Part shown: positions 1 to 9,390 of the stretch, in pieces | Numbering within the stretch: position 1 is the stretch's first letter | Layout of the letters: every line of letters starts with the position of its first letter | From: Actinospica durhamensis | GTDB lineage: Bacteria; Actinomycetota; Actinomycetes; Streptomycetales; Catenulisporaceae | DNA length: 35,375 bases | Reading direction: 5' to 3' | Assembly: GCF_018139695.1 (NCBI RefSeq) | Contig: NZ_JAGSOG010000064.1 | Location: 1-35,375 of the forward strand | Notes under the pieces: model-generated | Seen by the model: only the letters and a program-made list of their open reading frames with translations | The model's database searches: none | Told to the model about the DNA's origin: nothing | Translations under genes and position numbers: made by a program

Positions 1-74
1 GGGGTGATCGTGCCGTAGGGGGCCGGCTGGGGCACCAGGATCCGTACGGGTTCTGTCTTCGTCTGCTGAGTCAC
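1..74 (-). CDS. Start of an unidentified gene, truncated by the window edge
   Basis: A GTG codon at 74-72 opens a minus-strand frame that stays open to base 1, giving about 24 residues beginning MTQQTKTEPVRILVPQPAPY. A good Shine-Dalgarno sequence (GAAGGAG) lies six bases upstream, which supports a genuine start. The fragment is too short to assign a family. The 5' leader contains two GGGCCC blocks (96-101 and 109-114) that could form a small hairpin. Confidence 0.6.
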   Translation of the reverse strand, partial: MTQQTKTEPVRILVPQPAPYGTIT

Positions 75-242
75 GGCCGCTCCTTCACTCGTGTCGGGCC
101 CGTCACTCGGGCCCCTCGACTATGAGACCAAAAACTCGGCGGTGTGACGAGATGTAGCTCAGGCGTCGTCGATAGCGAAGATGGTAATCCTTTGGAATGA
201 ATACCAGCGGCGTCGTTCTGATTCCGGTCTTAGCGTTCCCCC

Positions 243-1520
243 GTGACCATGCAACCAGAACTGCGCGCCCCCAACCTGGCGCTGCGTCGCGCGCGGCAGG
301 CGATGCGGCTGAGTCAGACCGAATTCGCCACGGCCGTGCGCTCGGCCGGGCGGGCGCTCGGCACGCCGAATCAGTGCACGAAGCGGCTCGTGCAGAAGTG
401 GGAGACCGGCGAGCACGCGACCTGCCGCGCCGACTACCTGCGCGTCCTGCAGGCGGTGACCGGCCTCTCGGTGCCCGAGCTCGGATTCCGGGCCATCGCG
501 CCGGATCCGCGGGCCGACCCCTCGGGACCGGCCCCGGCGCTGCTGACCGAGGACTCGATCGGACGGCTGAGATACGCGCTCGAACATCCCTCCACCGTGG
601 ACGGACGCACCGCCGACCTGGTGGAGAGCGCCACCTCGCGGCTGTTCGACCTCGAACACCACAGCCCGGCCCGGCTGCTGGCCCCCACCGTGGACCGGCA
701 CCTGGCCACCATCACCGCGCTGCTGACCGCGGCGCGGCACGAGTCGGTCCGGCGCCGGCTCACCGTCCAGGCGGGACGCTGCTCCGCCCTGGCCGGGTGG
801 GTGGCGCTGGAACGCGGCGACACGGCCTCGGCCAACCAGTTCTGGGACACCGCGATCAGCGCGGCGCAGAGCATCGGCGAGGCCTCGCTGCTGGCCGGCA
901 CCCTCACGCTGGTGTCGTATTCGGCGCAACGGCACGAGGATCCGGCCACGGCCTGGGAGCTGGCCGACTCGGCCGCGTTCCACGCCGGCAACGACCGGCG
1001 CGCCGCGTCCTGGGCGCTGGTGCGGGCCGCGCAGTACGCGGCGGAGCTCGGCGAGGCCGCGGACGCCAGACACGCGCTGGACCGGGCCATCGAGCTCGGC
1101 GGGGACCTGCCCAATCCGCGGCCGGGCGACGGCACGCTGCCGTGGACGCGGTTCTTCGACCAGGCCCGGCTGCTGTCCGCGGCCGCGCACGTCTCGGCGC
1201 TGCTCGGGGACGAGCGGGCCCCGGTGCTGGCCGCCGACGCGGTGGCCATCCTGAGCCCGTCCCGGGTCAAGGCGCGGGCCGTGGTGATGGCCGAGGCGAC
1301 CCGGGTGGCCGCGTTCGGCCGCGACTACGAGCTCTGCCTCGACTGGGGCGCCGCCGCGTGCGAGCTGACCGAGGCGCTGGACGCCGCGTTGGCCGCGCAC
1401 ATCCTGCAGAGCCTGGTGCCGACGCTGATGCCGTACGCGTCGGTGCGCCACGTCAGGGAACTGCTGGCGCAGCTGCCCGGACTGCTGCAGGGCAGGCGTG
1501 CGGACGGGATCGCGCGGTGA
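243..1520 (+). CDS. XRE-family regulator with TPR-like C-terminal region
   Basis: A 425-residue protein. Residues about 10-75 form an XRE-type helix-turn-helix domain (LRRARQAMRLSQTEFATAV, then a recognition part around QKWETGEHATCRADYLRVLQ). The remaining ~330 residues are Ala/Leu-rich helices with repeated W/L/A spacing like tetratricopeptide repeats (around GWVALERGDTASANQFWDTA). This architecture is common in actinomycetes, where the helical part is thought to bind a peptide or partner; the target here is unknown. The start is GTG at 243, or ATG at 249 two codons later. No clear Shine-Dalgarno is visible, so the message may be leaderless. The gene stands alone, and a strong hairpin at 1558-1593 separates it from the convergent aminopeptidase. 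Confidence 0.85.
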   Translation: MTMQPELRAPNLALRRARQAMRLSQTEFATAVRSAGRALGTPNQCTKRLVQKWETGEHATCRADYLRVLQAVTGLSVPELGFRAIAPDPRADPSGPAPALLTEDSIGRLRYALEHPSTVDGRTADLVESATSRLFDLEHHSPARLLAPTVDRHLATITALLTAARHESVRRRLTVQAGRCSALAGWVALERGDTASANQFWDTAISAAQSIGEASLLAGTLTLVSYSAQRHEDPATAWELADSAAFHAGNDRRAASWALVRAAQYAAELGEAADARHALDRAIELGGDLPNPRPGDGTLPWTRFFDQARLLSAAAHVSALLGDERAPVLAADAVAILSPSRVKARAVVMAEATRVAAFGRDYELCLDWGAAACELTEALDAALAAHILQSLVPTLMPYASVRHVRELLAQLPGLLQGRRADGIAR

Positions 1521-1557
1521 GCCTCGGCGCGCTGCGCCGCGCATCCGCCCGGACAGG

Positions 1558-1593
1558 CCAGAACCCTGCGACTGGAGCGTCGCAGGGTTCTGG
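1558..1593. terminator. Bidirectional hairpin terminator
   Basis: A perfect 15-bp inverted repeat: CCAGAACCCTGCGAC at 1558-1572, a six-base loop, and its complement at 1579-1593. It sits between the convergent XRE regulator and aminopeptidase genes, so it can end both transcripts. There is no long U tract, as is usual in high-GC actinomycetes. Confidence 0.85.
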
Positions 1594-1615
1594 TGAACAG
1601 GGTGCGCGGCGCGGC

Positions 1616-3118
<1,503 letters not shown>

Positions 3119-3340
3119 CGTCCGGCGCGCGGCCCGACCGCCGGCTCGTGGCCTGCGGGTCAGTGCCGCCCTGTCCCGGGGACCGTTACCAGCCCTCAGC
3201 GTATCCGCTCGCGTCGGCGACGACTACAGGGGTGGGTGGGCGACGTGCGAGGACGCCGTGGCCCCGCCCCGACCGGCCCGCCCGGACCGTGCGGGTCCGG
3301 GGGTACGGCCGGGGTGGGACGCGGGGCCACGGCGCGGTGC

Positions 3341-3366
3341 GCCGCCGGCCGCAAGGGGCCGGCGGC
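3341..3366 (-). terminator. Hairpin terminator after the 3408-4916 chitinase gene
   Basis: A perfect 10-bp GC-only stem (GCCGCCGGCC at 3341-3350, GGCCGGCGGC at 3357-3366) with a six-base loop, about 40 bases downstream of the stop codon of the minus-strand GH18 gene. The rest of 3119-3407 is G/C-rich and shows no gene. Confidence 0.65.
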
Positions 3367-3407
3367 TCGGCCGGCGGGTCGGCGAACCCGTCGGCCGAGA
3401 CTCTGGG

Positions 3408-4916
3408 TCAGCCGGTGTAGGAGTCGAAGATCCTGGTGAAGTCGAGCGCGCTCTGCGAGATCTCCGAGCAGGACGGCAGGCCGCTGACCGAGCCGGAGCA
3501 GGGCTGGTCGCGGTCGACGGACCAGAACGCGAGCCGGCCCAGGTGCGCCGAGTCGGCCCAGCTGACCAGGCTCTGCGCGTCCGCCTCGGAGAACACCTCG
3601 GCGGAGTTGTCGTTCTGGCCGATCATCGGGGTCACGCCGATGTTGGCGTAGGTGTCGGAGGGCCAGTCGGCCTGAACCTGCGTCAGCGTGCTCTCGGCCG
3701 CCTCGATCGCCTCCTGTCCCATGTCGCCGGTGAACGAGGAGCCGTAGTCCATGGCCATGACGTTGACCAGGTCGATGCGCACCCCGTCCTGCTTGGCCAG
3801 GGCGAGGAAGGCCACGCCGTCGGCGGCGAGGCCGCTGGGCAGCACCGGCAGGGTGACCGAGACCACCAGGCTCGGATCGGCCGCCTCCAGGGCCTTGACG
3901 GCCTGGAAGCGCAGGTCGTTGTCGGCGGTGTAGTCCAGCGGCGCGCCCTCGATGTCGAAGTCGATGTGGGTGACGCCGAGGTGGGTGATGACGGACTGGT
4001 AGGCCGCCTGCAGGCTGGACTCGGTGGTGCAGGCCATGGCCAGTTCGGTGCCGCCGGAGCCGCCGAAGGAGACGATCGGGGTGGCCCCGTCGGCCTTGGC
4101 GGTGGCGATGTCTGAGTCCATGGTCGGGTCGTTCGTCACCGGGAGGGTGTCGCCCCAGATCGGGGAGCAGCCGGCGCTGATGACGAAGGCCGCGGTGTAG
4201 GTCTTCAGACCTGCCTTCGCCGCGCTGTAGAGCATCGGCTCCTCGTTGTTGGACATGTCCACGTACGGCGCGACCTTGCCGACCGAGCCGGAGCCGCTGG
4301 TGCCCGTGCTGGTGCCGGTGGGGGACGCGGACGGGCTGGCCGAGGCGGAGGCGCTGGCGGACGCGCTGGCCGAGGCGGACGGGCTCGCGCTGGCGGTGGA
4401 GCCGGTGCCGCCGGTGAGCGAGAAGTCGTCGGCGTAGTACACGGGCTGGGCGTACCAGCCGTGGATGTAGATCGTCAGCGAGGTCTGCGACGCGGTGGTG
4501 GTCACCGTCATCGAGAGCTGAGACCAGCTGGTGGCCGAGGGCGTCCAGGTGTCGCTGCCGCCGCTCACGCCGAGGTACACGTAGGAGCCCTCGACGTAGC
4601 TGGAGAGCGTGTAGGTGGTGCTCGGCGAGACGGCCACGGTCTGGGTGCACTGCGCGTCGTCGGACGAGGTGGGCGTGCCGGCCAGGGCGTGGGAACCCGA
4701 ATGGACCGGCGAGGACACCACCGCGGCGGTGCCGGAGTCGCAGGTCCAGCCGGTGAGCGAGCCGGACTCGAAGCCGGGGTCGGTGAGCAGGTTGGCGGCC
4801 GCGGCGGCGGCCGGCCCGGTGGACAGGTACAGGGCGGCGGGGACGAGCAGGGCCGCGGCCGCGGCGGCGAAACCGAGGCGCAGCTCGCGTCTGTGCAGGC
4901 GCATGGGTGGTCGCAC
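3408..4916 (-). CDS. Secreted GH18 chitinase-like protein with N-terminal carbohydrate-binding-type module
   Basis: A 502-residue secreted protein. Residues 1-40 are a signal peptide (RR n-region, long Ala/Leu core, AAAAA end). Residues about 42-169 are a beta-sandwich carbohydrate-binding-type module starting NLLTDPGFESGSLTGW. Residues about 170-212 are a Ser/Ala/Pro linker. Residues about 213-502 are a compact GH18 domain. The catalytic motif reads HIDFDIEG, with Asp319, Asp321 and the proton donor Glu323. The fold resembles the ChiD/PF-ChiA-like subgroup, lacking the alpha+beta insertion seen in the larger chitinase at 25159. It should hydrolyse chitin or chitooligosaccharides outside the cell. 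GTG 4916 opens the frame; ATG 4904, better spaced from GGGAG, may be the true start. Two dre-like operators upstream suggest DasR control. The module matches that of the other chitinase. Confidence 0.9.
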   Translation of the reverse strand: MRPPMRLHRRELRLGFAAAAAALLVPAALYLSTGPAAAAAANLLTDPGFESGSLTGWTCDSGTAAVVSSPVHSGSHALAGTPTSSDDAQCTQTVAVSPSTTYTLSSYVEGSYVYLGVSGGSDTWTPSATSWSQLSMTVTTTASQTSLTIYIHGWYAQPVYYADDFSLTGGTGSTASASPSASASASASASASASPSASPTGTSTGTSGSGSVGKVAPYVDMSNNEEPMLYSAAKAGLKTYTAAFVISAGCSPIWGDTLPVTNDPTMDSDIATAKADGATPIVSFGGSGGTELAMACTTESSLQAAYQSVITHLGVTHIDFDIEGAPLDYTADNDLRFQAVKALEAADPSLVVSVTLPVLPSGLAADGVAFLALAKQDGVRIDLVNVMAMDYGSSFTGDMGQEAIEAAESTLTQVQADWPSDTYANIGVTPMIGQNDNSAEVFSEADAQSLVSWADSAHLGRLAFWSVDRDQPCSGSVSGLPSCSEISQSALDFTRIFDSYTG

Positions 4917-4955
4917 TCCCTCATACGGGTGGGTGGGCGGCGTGGGCGCCGCGGC

Positions 4956-5022
4956 TACGGCGTGGTGCGATGGGCGGTGCGGCGTGGTGCGGCGTGCGGT
5001 GGATACGGCGTGGTGCGGTGGG
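4956..5022. repeat. Short direct repeats in the chitinase 5' leader
   Basis: The 19-base sequence TACGGCGTGGTGCGRTGGG occurs at 4956-4974 and 5004-5022, with degenerate copies of GGCGTGGTGCGG between and after them. The repeats lie between the dre sites and the chitinase start codon. Confidence 0.7.
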
Positions 5023-5049
5023 TACGCCGTGGCGCGGCGGCGGTGCAGA

Positions 5050-5061
5050 TGGTCTAGTCCT
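5050..5061. promoter_or_regulatory. DasR-type operator (dre), start-proximal copy
   Basis: TGGTCTAGTCCT matches the published streptomycete dre core TGGTCTAGACCA at 10 of 12 bases. It lies 19 bases centre-to-centre from a second, better site. DasR is the GntR-family repressor released by glucosamine-6-phosphate that controls chitinase genes in streptomycetes. No dasR gene is in the window. Confidence 0.7.
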
Positions 5062-5068
5062 CTCCGGT

Positions 5069-5080
5069 TGGTCTAGTCCA
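5069..5080. promoter_or_regulatory. DasR-type operator (dre), start-distal copy
   Basis: TGGTCTAGTCCA matches the dre core TGGTCTAGACCA at 11 of 12 bases and is flanked by A/T. It overlaps the possible -10 of the chitinase promoter, the position expected for a repressor site. Confidence 0.8.
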
Positions 5081-5138
5081 ATTTCCGCCGGAAGACAAGC
5101 GTCCGGGGCCCACCGATTGCGCACAGGGCGGCGGAGTG

Positions 5139-5156
5139 TTGACCTTGACCTTGAGG
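5139..5156. promoter_or_regulatory. Triple hexamer TTGACC/TTGACC/TTGAGG upstream of merR
   Basis: Three head-to-tail hexamers about 80 bases before the merR start codon. They may be a promoter -35 region or the autoregulatory site of the MerR protein. No convincing -10 follows at 17-19 bases, so the role is inferred only from position. Confidence 0.35.
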
Positions 5157-5232
5157 CAGGGCGCATCGCCGTGCCCGACCGGTCGGCCGGGCGGCGGCGG
5201 GCGCCGCCGACGCGAGGACGAGGAGTGGGCCG

Positions 5233-6069
5233 ATGAGCGAGGCCGAGGAGGTGGGCATCAGCGAGTTCTCCCGGCTCAGCCGGCTCTCGCCGAAGGCGCT
5301 GCGGCTCTACGACCGGATGGGCGTGCTCGAACCGGTCCGGGTGGATCCGGCCACCGGCTACCGCCACTACCACCGCGACCAGCTGGAACGGGCCAGGCTG
5401 GTGGCTTCGCTGCGCCAGGTGGGCATCCCGCTGGCCGACATCCGCACCGCGCTGCGCCAGGACCAGGGCCCGGGCGCGGAGCGGATCGCGCTGTTCTGGG
5501 CGGAGGCCGAGGCGGAGCACGCGGCCCGGCGCCGCCTCGCGGGCAATCTCATCGACCGGCTCCAGGGCAAGGAGCCGTCCATGACCACGGCGTACCAGGT
5601 GCGGGTGCGCGATCTGTCCGCGCGCTCCGTGCTCAGCCTGACCCGGCACGTGACCAACGAGGAGCTCACTCTGGCGGGCCGGGAGTTCATCGAGAGCTTC
5701 CACGAGGCCGGGGTGCACCCGCTGCCCGGGCCCGAGGGCGCGCCGTTCACCATCTACTACGGCGAGGTGAGCGAGGACAGCGACGGCCCGATCGAGTGGT
5801 GCTGGCCGGTGGCGCGGGACGAGGCGCAGACGCTCGCCGAGCGCTTCCCGGCCCTCGCGCTGCGCACCGACGCCGCGCACGTGGAGGCCTACGTGCACTA
5901 CGGCCAGGCGACGCAGCTGCACGTGTCCCGGATCGCGCTGGCCGTGCAGAGCCTGCTGTCCTGGGCCAGGGACGCGGACCGGCGCGTCACCGGCGGCCTG
6001 CGGCTGCTCTATCGCGCCGGGACCGCCGGTGAGGGGCCGGATCTGGACCTGTCGCTGCCGGTCAGATGA
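5233..6069 (+). CDS. MerR-family regulator with GyrI/BmrR-like effector-binding domain
   Basis: A 278-residue regulator. Residues about 7-75 are a MerR winged helix (ISEFSRLSRLSPKALRLYDR, then GYRHYHRDQLERARLVASLR). Residues about 78-118 are the dimerising helix. Residues about 120-275 look like the GyrI/AraC-type effector domain seen in BmrR (YQVRVRDLSARSVLSLTRHV, then FTIYYGEVSEDSDGPIEWC). It probably binds a small hydrophobic or cationic compound and twists its target promoter. The ATG at 5233 follows a GAGGAG ribosome site. It diverges from the chitinase gene, and its last eight bases overlap the end of the convergent yczE-type gene. Its ligand and targets cannot be read from the sequence. 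Confidence 0.9.
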   Translation: MSEAEEVGISEFSRLSRLSPKALRLYDRMGVLEPVRVDPATGYRHYHRDQLERARLVASLRQVGIPLADIRTALRQDQGPGAERIALFWAEAEAEHAARRRLAGNLIDRLQGKEPSMTTAYQVRVRDLSARSVLSLTRHVTNEELTLAGREFIESFHEAGVHPLPGPEGAPFTIYYGEVSEDSDGPIEWCWPVARDEAQTLAERFPALALRTDAAHVEAYVHYGQATQLHVSRIALAVQSLLSWARDADRRVTGGLRLLYRAGTAGEGPDLDLSLPVR

Positions 6070-6853
6070 GCGAGGGCGCGCCGGCGCAGACGGCGACCGG
6101 CGTGGGCTCGACGGGGCCGACGAACTCGGCGGCCGGAACCGGCTGCCCGGCCGGCGCCACCCGCCGCGCGTGGCCCGCGTGCCCTGCCGTTCCGGCCGAG
6201 GTCCGCTCGAGCTGCAGCCGCGGGATGGTCACGTGCACCAGCGGCCCGATGGCGAGCGCGTAGACGACCGTGCCGATGCCGACGTCGCCGCCGAGCAGCC
6301 AGCCGATCACCAGTACGGACAGCTCGATCCCGGTGCGCATCACCCGGATCGAGTGGCCGCGGGCGGCCAGCGCGGTGGTCAGGCCGTCGCGCGGGCCCGG
6401 ACCGAGGCCCGCGCCGATGTACAGGCCGGTGGCGACGGCGTTGAGCAGCACGCCCGCGAGGAACACGGCCCAGCGCAGCCAGAGCGTGTGCGGGACGGGC
6501 ATGGCGCCGAGGATCAGGTCCACCACGCCGCCGATCACCACGACGTTGGCCACGGTGCCCAGGCCCGGGCGCTGGCGCAGCGGGATCCACAGCAGCAGCA
6601 CGACGGCGCCGATCAGGATCAGCACCGTGCCGACCGGGATTCCGGTCAGGCCCGCGAGCCCGGTGTGCAGGACGTCCCACGGGTCCACCCCGACCGCGGG
6701 CGCGAGCATCAGCGCCTCGCTCACGCCGTAGAGCCCGAGCCCGAGGATCAGCCGGGTCACCCGGGCCGTCGGTCGCGACCTGGGCCACAACTCCACCGTG
6801 ACCGGTCCGCCGACCGTTCCGCCCGCCCCGCCCTTGTCCGCTGCGGCAGTCAT
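6062..6853 (-). CDS. YczE/YitT-type integral membrane protein
   Basis: A 263-residue protein with about five hydrophobic helices (residues 33-50, 68-92, 101-118, 124-148, 170-205) and a hydrophilic Ala/Pro/Val tail of about 40 residues. Features shared with Bacillus YczE-like proteins include an N-terminal GLGLYGVSEALMLAPAVGVD stretch, a central GTVANVVVIGGVVDLIL helix and the GLGPGPRDGL loop. The substrate is unknown; the family is often suggested to be a transporter. It is divergent from a MocR-type regulator with 139 bases between, a pairing also seen in Bacillus (yczE/ycxD), so the MocR protein probably controls it. The ATG at 6853 follows a purine-rich GAGGGAAGAGAG. Its end overlaps merR tail to tail by eight bases. 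Confidence 0.85.
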   Translation of the reverse strand: MTAAADKGGAGGTVGGPVTVELWPRSRPTARVTRLILGLGLYGVSEALMLAPAVGVDPWDVLHTGLAGLTGIPVGTVLILIGAVVLLLWIPLRQRPGLGTVANVVVIGGVVDLILGAMPVPHTLWLRWAVFLAGVLLNAVATGLYIGAGLGPGPRDGLTTALAARGHSIRVMRTGIELSVLVIGWLLGGDVGIGTVVYALAIGPLVHVTIPRLQLERTSAGTAGHAGHARRVAPAGQPVPAAEFVGPVEPTPVAVCAGAPSLI

Positions 6854-6992
6854 CCGTCTCTCTTCCCTCTCGTTCCCGTGCCGGTCCGCGGCCCGCGGGA
6901 AGCCTGGAAAGGCTTGCGGGCAGGGGCCGACTCTGCCATCCTGGCGGAGAAGTGGACTGCCCGACGATAGCCAATTCGACCAAGGTGGACTG
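6854..6992. promoter_or_regulatory. Divergent yczE/mocR promoter region with TGGACTG repeats
   Basis: The 139-base intergenic region carries a direct repeat: AGTGGACTG at 6951-6959 and GGTGGACTG at 6984-6992, 33 bases (about three helical turns) apart. MocR/GabR-type regulators commonly bind paired direct half-sites, so these are the best operator candidates. The second copy directly abuts the mocR start codon and overlaps its ribosome site (AAGGTGG). Confidence 0.5.
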
Positions 6993-8552
6993 ATGATGGA
7001 GGCTCACCCGCCCCTGACCGCGGCCACACTGGCCCGGCTGCTCGGCCCGTGGCGGGTGGTGGGCGGCGCGGACGCGGCCAGGCACCCGGCCCGCACCGCC
7101 CTGGCCGAGCGGATCACGGCGCTGATCCTGGACGGCCGGGTCGCGGTCGGGGCGCGGCTGCCGGCCGAGCGGCCGCTGAGCGAGGCGCTGGGGCTCAGCC
7201 GCACGACCGTGACCGCCGCGTACGCGCACCTGGTCGAGCAGGGCTACGCGGCCGCGCGCCGGGGTTCGGGCACGTACACCGCGCTGCCGGAGCGGCTGCT
7301 GGCGAGCCCCTCCGGCGGCTGGCACGAGAGCCTGGACCCGGACCCGATCGACCTGACCTGCGCCGCCCCGCTGCCCCCGCTGGCCGCGTTGCGCGCGGCC
7401 ACGTCGTGGGCGGCCGAGCGCCTGCCCCTGCTGGCCGGGGACGTGCTCCAGCCCTACGGCCTTGCCTCGCTGCGGGAGGCCGTGGCGGAGCGCTACCGGG
7501 CCCGCGGACTGCCCACCGAGCCGAGCCAGATCCTGATCACGGCCGGGGCTCAGGGTGCGATCACGCTCGTCGGCAGACTACTGATCCGGTCCGGAGACAG
7601 GGTGCTGGTGGAGGGCCCGACGTATCCGAACGCGATCGACTCCTTCGCCGGCGCGCGGGCCCGGCTGACCCCGGTACCGCTGGACCCGGCGAGCGGCTGG
7701 GCGGACGTGCCCGGCGGCCGGCCGCAGGCCGCGGCCGTCTCCGCGCTCGGCGGCGCGGGCGCCGGGCTGGCCACGGCCACCTCGCGGATTCCGTTGGCCC
7801 AGGCCGCCACCCGGCTCTCGCCGCGGCTGGTCTACACGGTCCCGCACTTCCACAACCCGACCGGCATGCTGATGCCGGCCGACCTGGCCGGCCCGCTGGC
7901 CCGGGCCGCCCGCAAAGCAGGGGCCTGGCTGCTGGCCGACGAGACCATCACCGACGCCGCGCTCGACGTCCCGGTCCCCCCGCCGTTCGCGGCCGCGGTG
8001 GGCGCCGCGGACGCCGAACGCCTGCTGGTGTGCGGCTCCCTCGGCAAGAGCTTCTGGGGCGGCCTGCGGATCGGCTGGCTGCGCGCGCCGAGCCGGGTCG
8101 TGCACGAACTCGCGGCCGCCCGCGCGTCACTCGACCTCGGCTCCCCGATTCTGGACCAGCTGATCGGCGTGGCCGTGCTGCAGGAGGGCTTCGGCATCGA
8201 GGAGGAACGCAGGCGGGAGTGGCGCGAGTGCCGGGCCCTGCTGGAGACGCAGCTGCGCGCGTCGATGCCGGACTGGAGCTGGCGCACCCCCGAGGGCGGG
8301 CTGAGCCTGTGGGTGCGGCTGGCCGAGGGCGAGGAGTCCACCGCCCTGGTCCACCGCGCCGCCACCCACGGCCTGCTGCTCCAGAGCGGCCCGCGCTTCG
8401 GCGCCGACCCGGGCACCTACGAGCGGCACCTGCGCCTGCCCTACACGCAGACCCCTGACAAGATCCGCGAAGCCGTACGCCGCCTCGCCGCCGCCCGCAC
8501 CGCCCTCGGCCCGCTGCGCACCTCCGAGTCCCGCCGGGACCTGGTGGCCTGA
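6993..8552 (+). CDS. MocR-type regulator (GntR winged helix fused to aminotransferase-like domain)
   Basis: About 519 residues. The N-terminal GntR winged helix (about 15-95) includes RIITALILDGRV-like dimer contacts and GLSRTTVTAAYAHLVEQGYA. The rest is a fold-type-I aminotransferase domain with a PLP-binding lysine at Lys352 in SLGKSFWGGLRIGW and the HFHNPTG segment typical of the family. Such proteins use PLP or a PLP adduct as effector rather than catalysing transamination. The frame is open from 6798, but the start at ATG 6993 (or 6996) is chosen because AAGGTGG lies five bases upstream and the protein then begins at the usual point. It diverges from the YczE-type gene, its likely target. 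It may also act on itself, since one half-site touches the start codon. Confidence 0.92.
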   Translation: MMEAHPPLTAATLARLLGPWRVVGGADAARHPARTALAERITALILDGRVAVGARLPAERPLSEALGLSRTTVTAAYAHLVEQGYAAARRGSGTYTALPERLLASPSGGWHESLDPDPIDLTCAAPLPPLAALRAATSWAAERLPLLAGDVLQPYGLASLREAVAERYRARGLPTEPSQILITAGAQGAITLVGRLLIRSGDRVLVEGPTYPNAIDSFAGARARLTPVPLDPASGWADVPGGRPQAAAVSALGGAGAGLATATSRIPLAQAATRLSPRLVYTVPHFHNPTGMLMPADLAGPLARAARKAGAWLLADETITDAALDVPVPPPFAAAVGAADAERLLVCGSLGKSFWGGLRIGWLRAPSRVVHELAAARASLDLGSPILDQLIGVAVLQEGFGIEEERRREWRECRALLETQLRASMPDWSWRTPEGGLSLWVRLAEGEESTALVHRAATHGLLLQSGPRFGADPGTYERHLRLPYTQTPDKIREAVRRLAAARTALGPLRTSESRRDLVA

Positions 8553-8553
8553 G

Positions 8554-8576
8554 CCGGGGCGGCGGGCCGCGCCCGG
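8554..8576. terminator. Hairpin between convergent mocR and methyltransferase genes
   Basis: The 31-base gap contains CCGGGGCGGC (8554-8563) pairing with GCCGCGCCCGG (8566-8576) with one bulged base. Position between two converging stop codons supports a shared terminator. Confidence 0.5.
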
Positions 8577-8583
8577 TGCCGGG

Positions 8584-9390
8584 TCAGGGCTTGAACGCCA
8601 CCGCGCCGTAGATGCTGGCCTCGGCGTCGCTGATGTCGGACAGGTGGTCGGTCTCCTCCGGGCGCCAGCGGTGGGTGACGGCGATGCCGGGCTCGACGAG
8701 CTGCCAGCCTTCGAAGAAGCGGGCGAACTCGGCGCGGGTGCGGGCCTGGGCCGAGGTGCCGGCGGAGCGGTAGACGCTCGCGGTCTGGTCCGAGGCGGCC
8801 GGGGCGAAGTCGCGGGTGCCGTGGGAGATGACCAGGGCGCTGCCGGGGGCGAGGGCGGCCTTGAGGCGCTCGACGATGGCGTGGGCACCGTCGGCGTCGG
8901 GGACGAAGTGCAGCACGGCGTTCAGGCTCAGGCCCACCGGCTGATCCAGGTCCAGGGTCTCGGCGAGCTCCGGCGCGGCCAGGATCGTCTCCGGGGACCT
9001 GAGGTCCGCCGACACGTAGGCGGTGCGGCCCTCCTGGCTGCTCTTGAGCAGCGCCTGCGCGTGGGTCAGCACGATCGGGTCGTTGTCCACGTAGACGACC
9101 CGCGCCTGCGGGGCCACCCGCTGGGCCACCTCGTGCAGGTTCGGGCTGGTCGGGATGCCGGTGCCGATGTCGAGGAACTGGCGTATCCCGTGCTCGGCCA
9201 GGTACCGGGCGGAGCGGTGTACGAAGTCGCGGTTCGCCCGCGCGGCCACCAGTGCCTGCGGGAAGACGGCCATGACCTTGCCCACGGCCTCGCGGTCGGC
9301 GGTGAAGTTGGTGCGGCCGCCGAGGTAGTAGTCGTACATGCGGGCCGAGTGCGGCCGGTCTATCTGGAGGTCGATGACGCGCTCGTCCAC
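8584..9390 (-). CDS. SAM-dependent methyltransferase of the DUF574 (Methyltransf_19) family
   Basis: About 268 residues. The N-terminal signature IDRPHSARMYDYYLGGRTNF is characteristic of this actinobacterial family. The SAM-binding glycine loop is FLDIGTGIPTSPN (residues 72-84), followed by an acidic residue in VVYVDNDPIVL and later SLNAVLHFVPD. Family members are numerous in Streptomyces, some near XRE regulators; their substrates are mostly unknown. The open frame reaches 9480, but GTG 9390 (MDERVIDLQ) has a GAGGGGAG ribosome site at good spacing and matches the usual start. It diverges from the sigma-like gene. Confidence 0.9.
   Translation of the reverse strand: MDERVIDLQIDRPHSARMYDYYLGGRTNFTADREAVGKVMAVFPQALVAARANRDFVHRSARYLAEHGIRQFLDIGTGIPTSPNLHEVAQRVAPQARVVYVDNDPIVLTHAQALLKSSQEGRTAYVSADLRSPETILAAPELAETLDLDQPVGLSLNAVLHFVPDADGAHAIVERLKAALAPGSALVISHGTRDFAPAASDQTASVYRSAGTSAQARTRAEFARFFEGWQLVEPGIAVTHRWRPEETDHLSDISDAEASIYGAVAFKP

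Larger units (their letters stand above)
4917..5232. promoter_or_regulatory. Divergent control region between the chitinase and merR genes
   Basis: A 316-base region. It holds the dre pair at 5050-5080, a possible minus-strand promoter (TTGTCT at 5098-5093 and TAGACC at 5075-5070, 17-base spacer, the -10 lying inside a dre site), and a repetitive G/T-rich leader (4950-5040) that would make the chitinase mRNA leader C/A-rich and poorly structured. On the merR side are three tandem hexamers at 5139-5156. No gene is seen. Confidence 0.55.
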
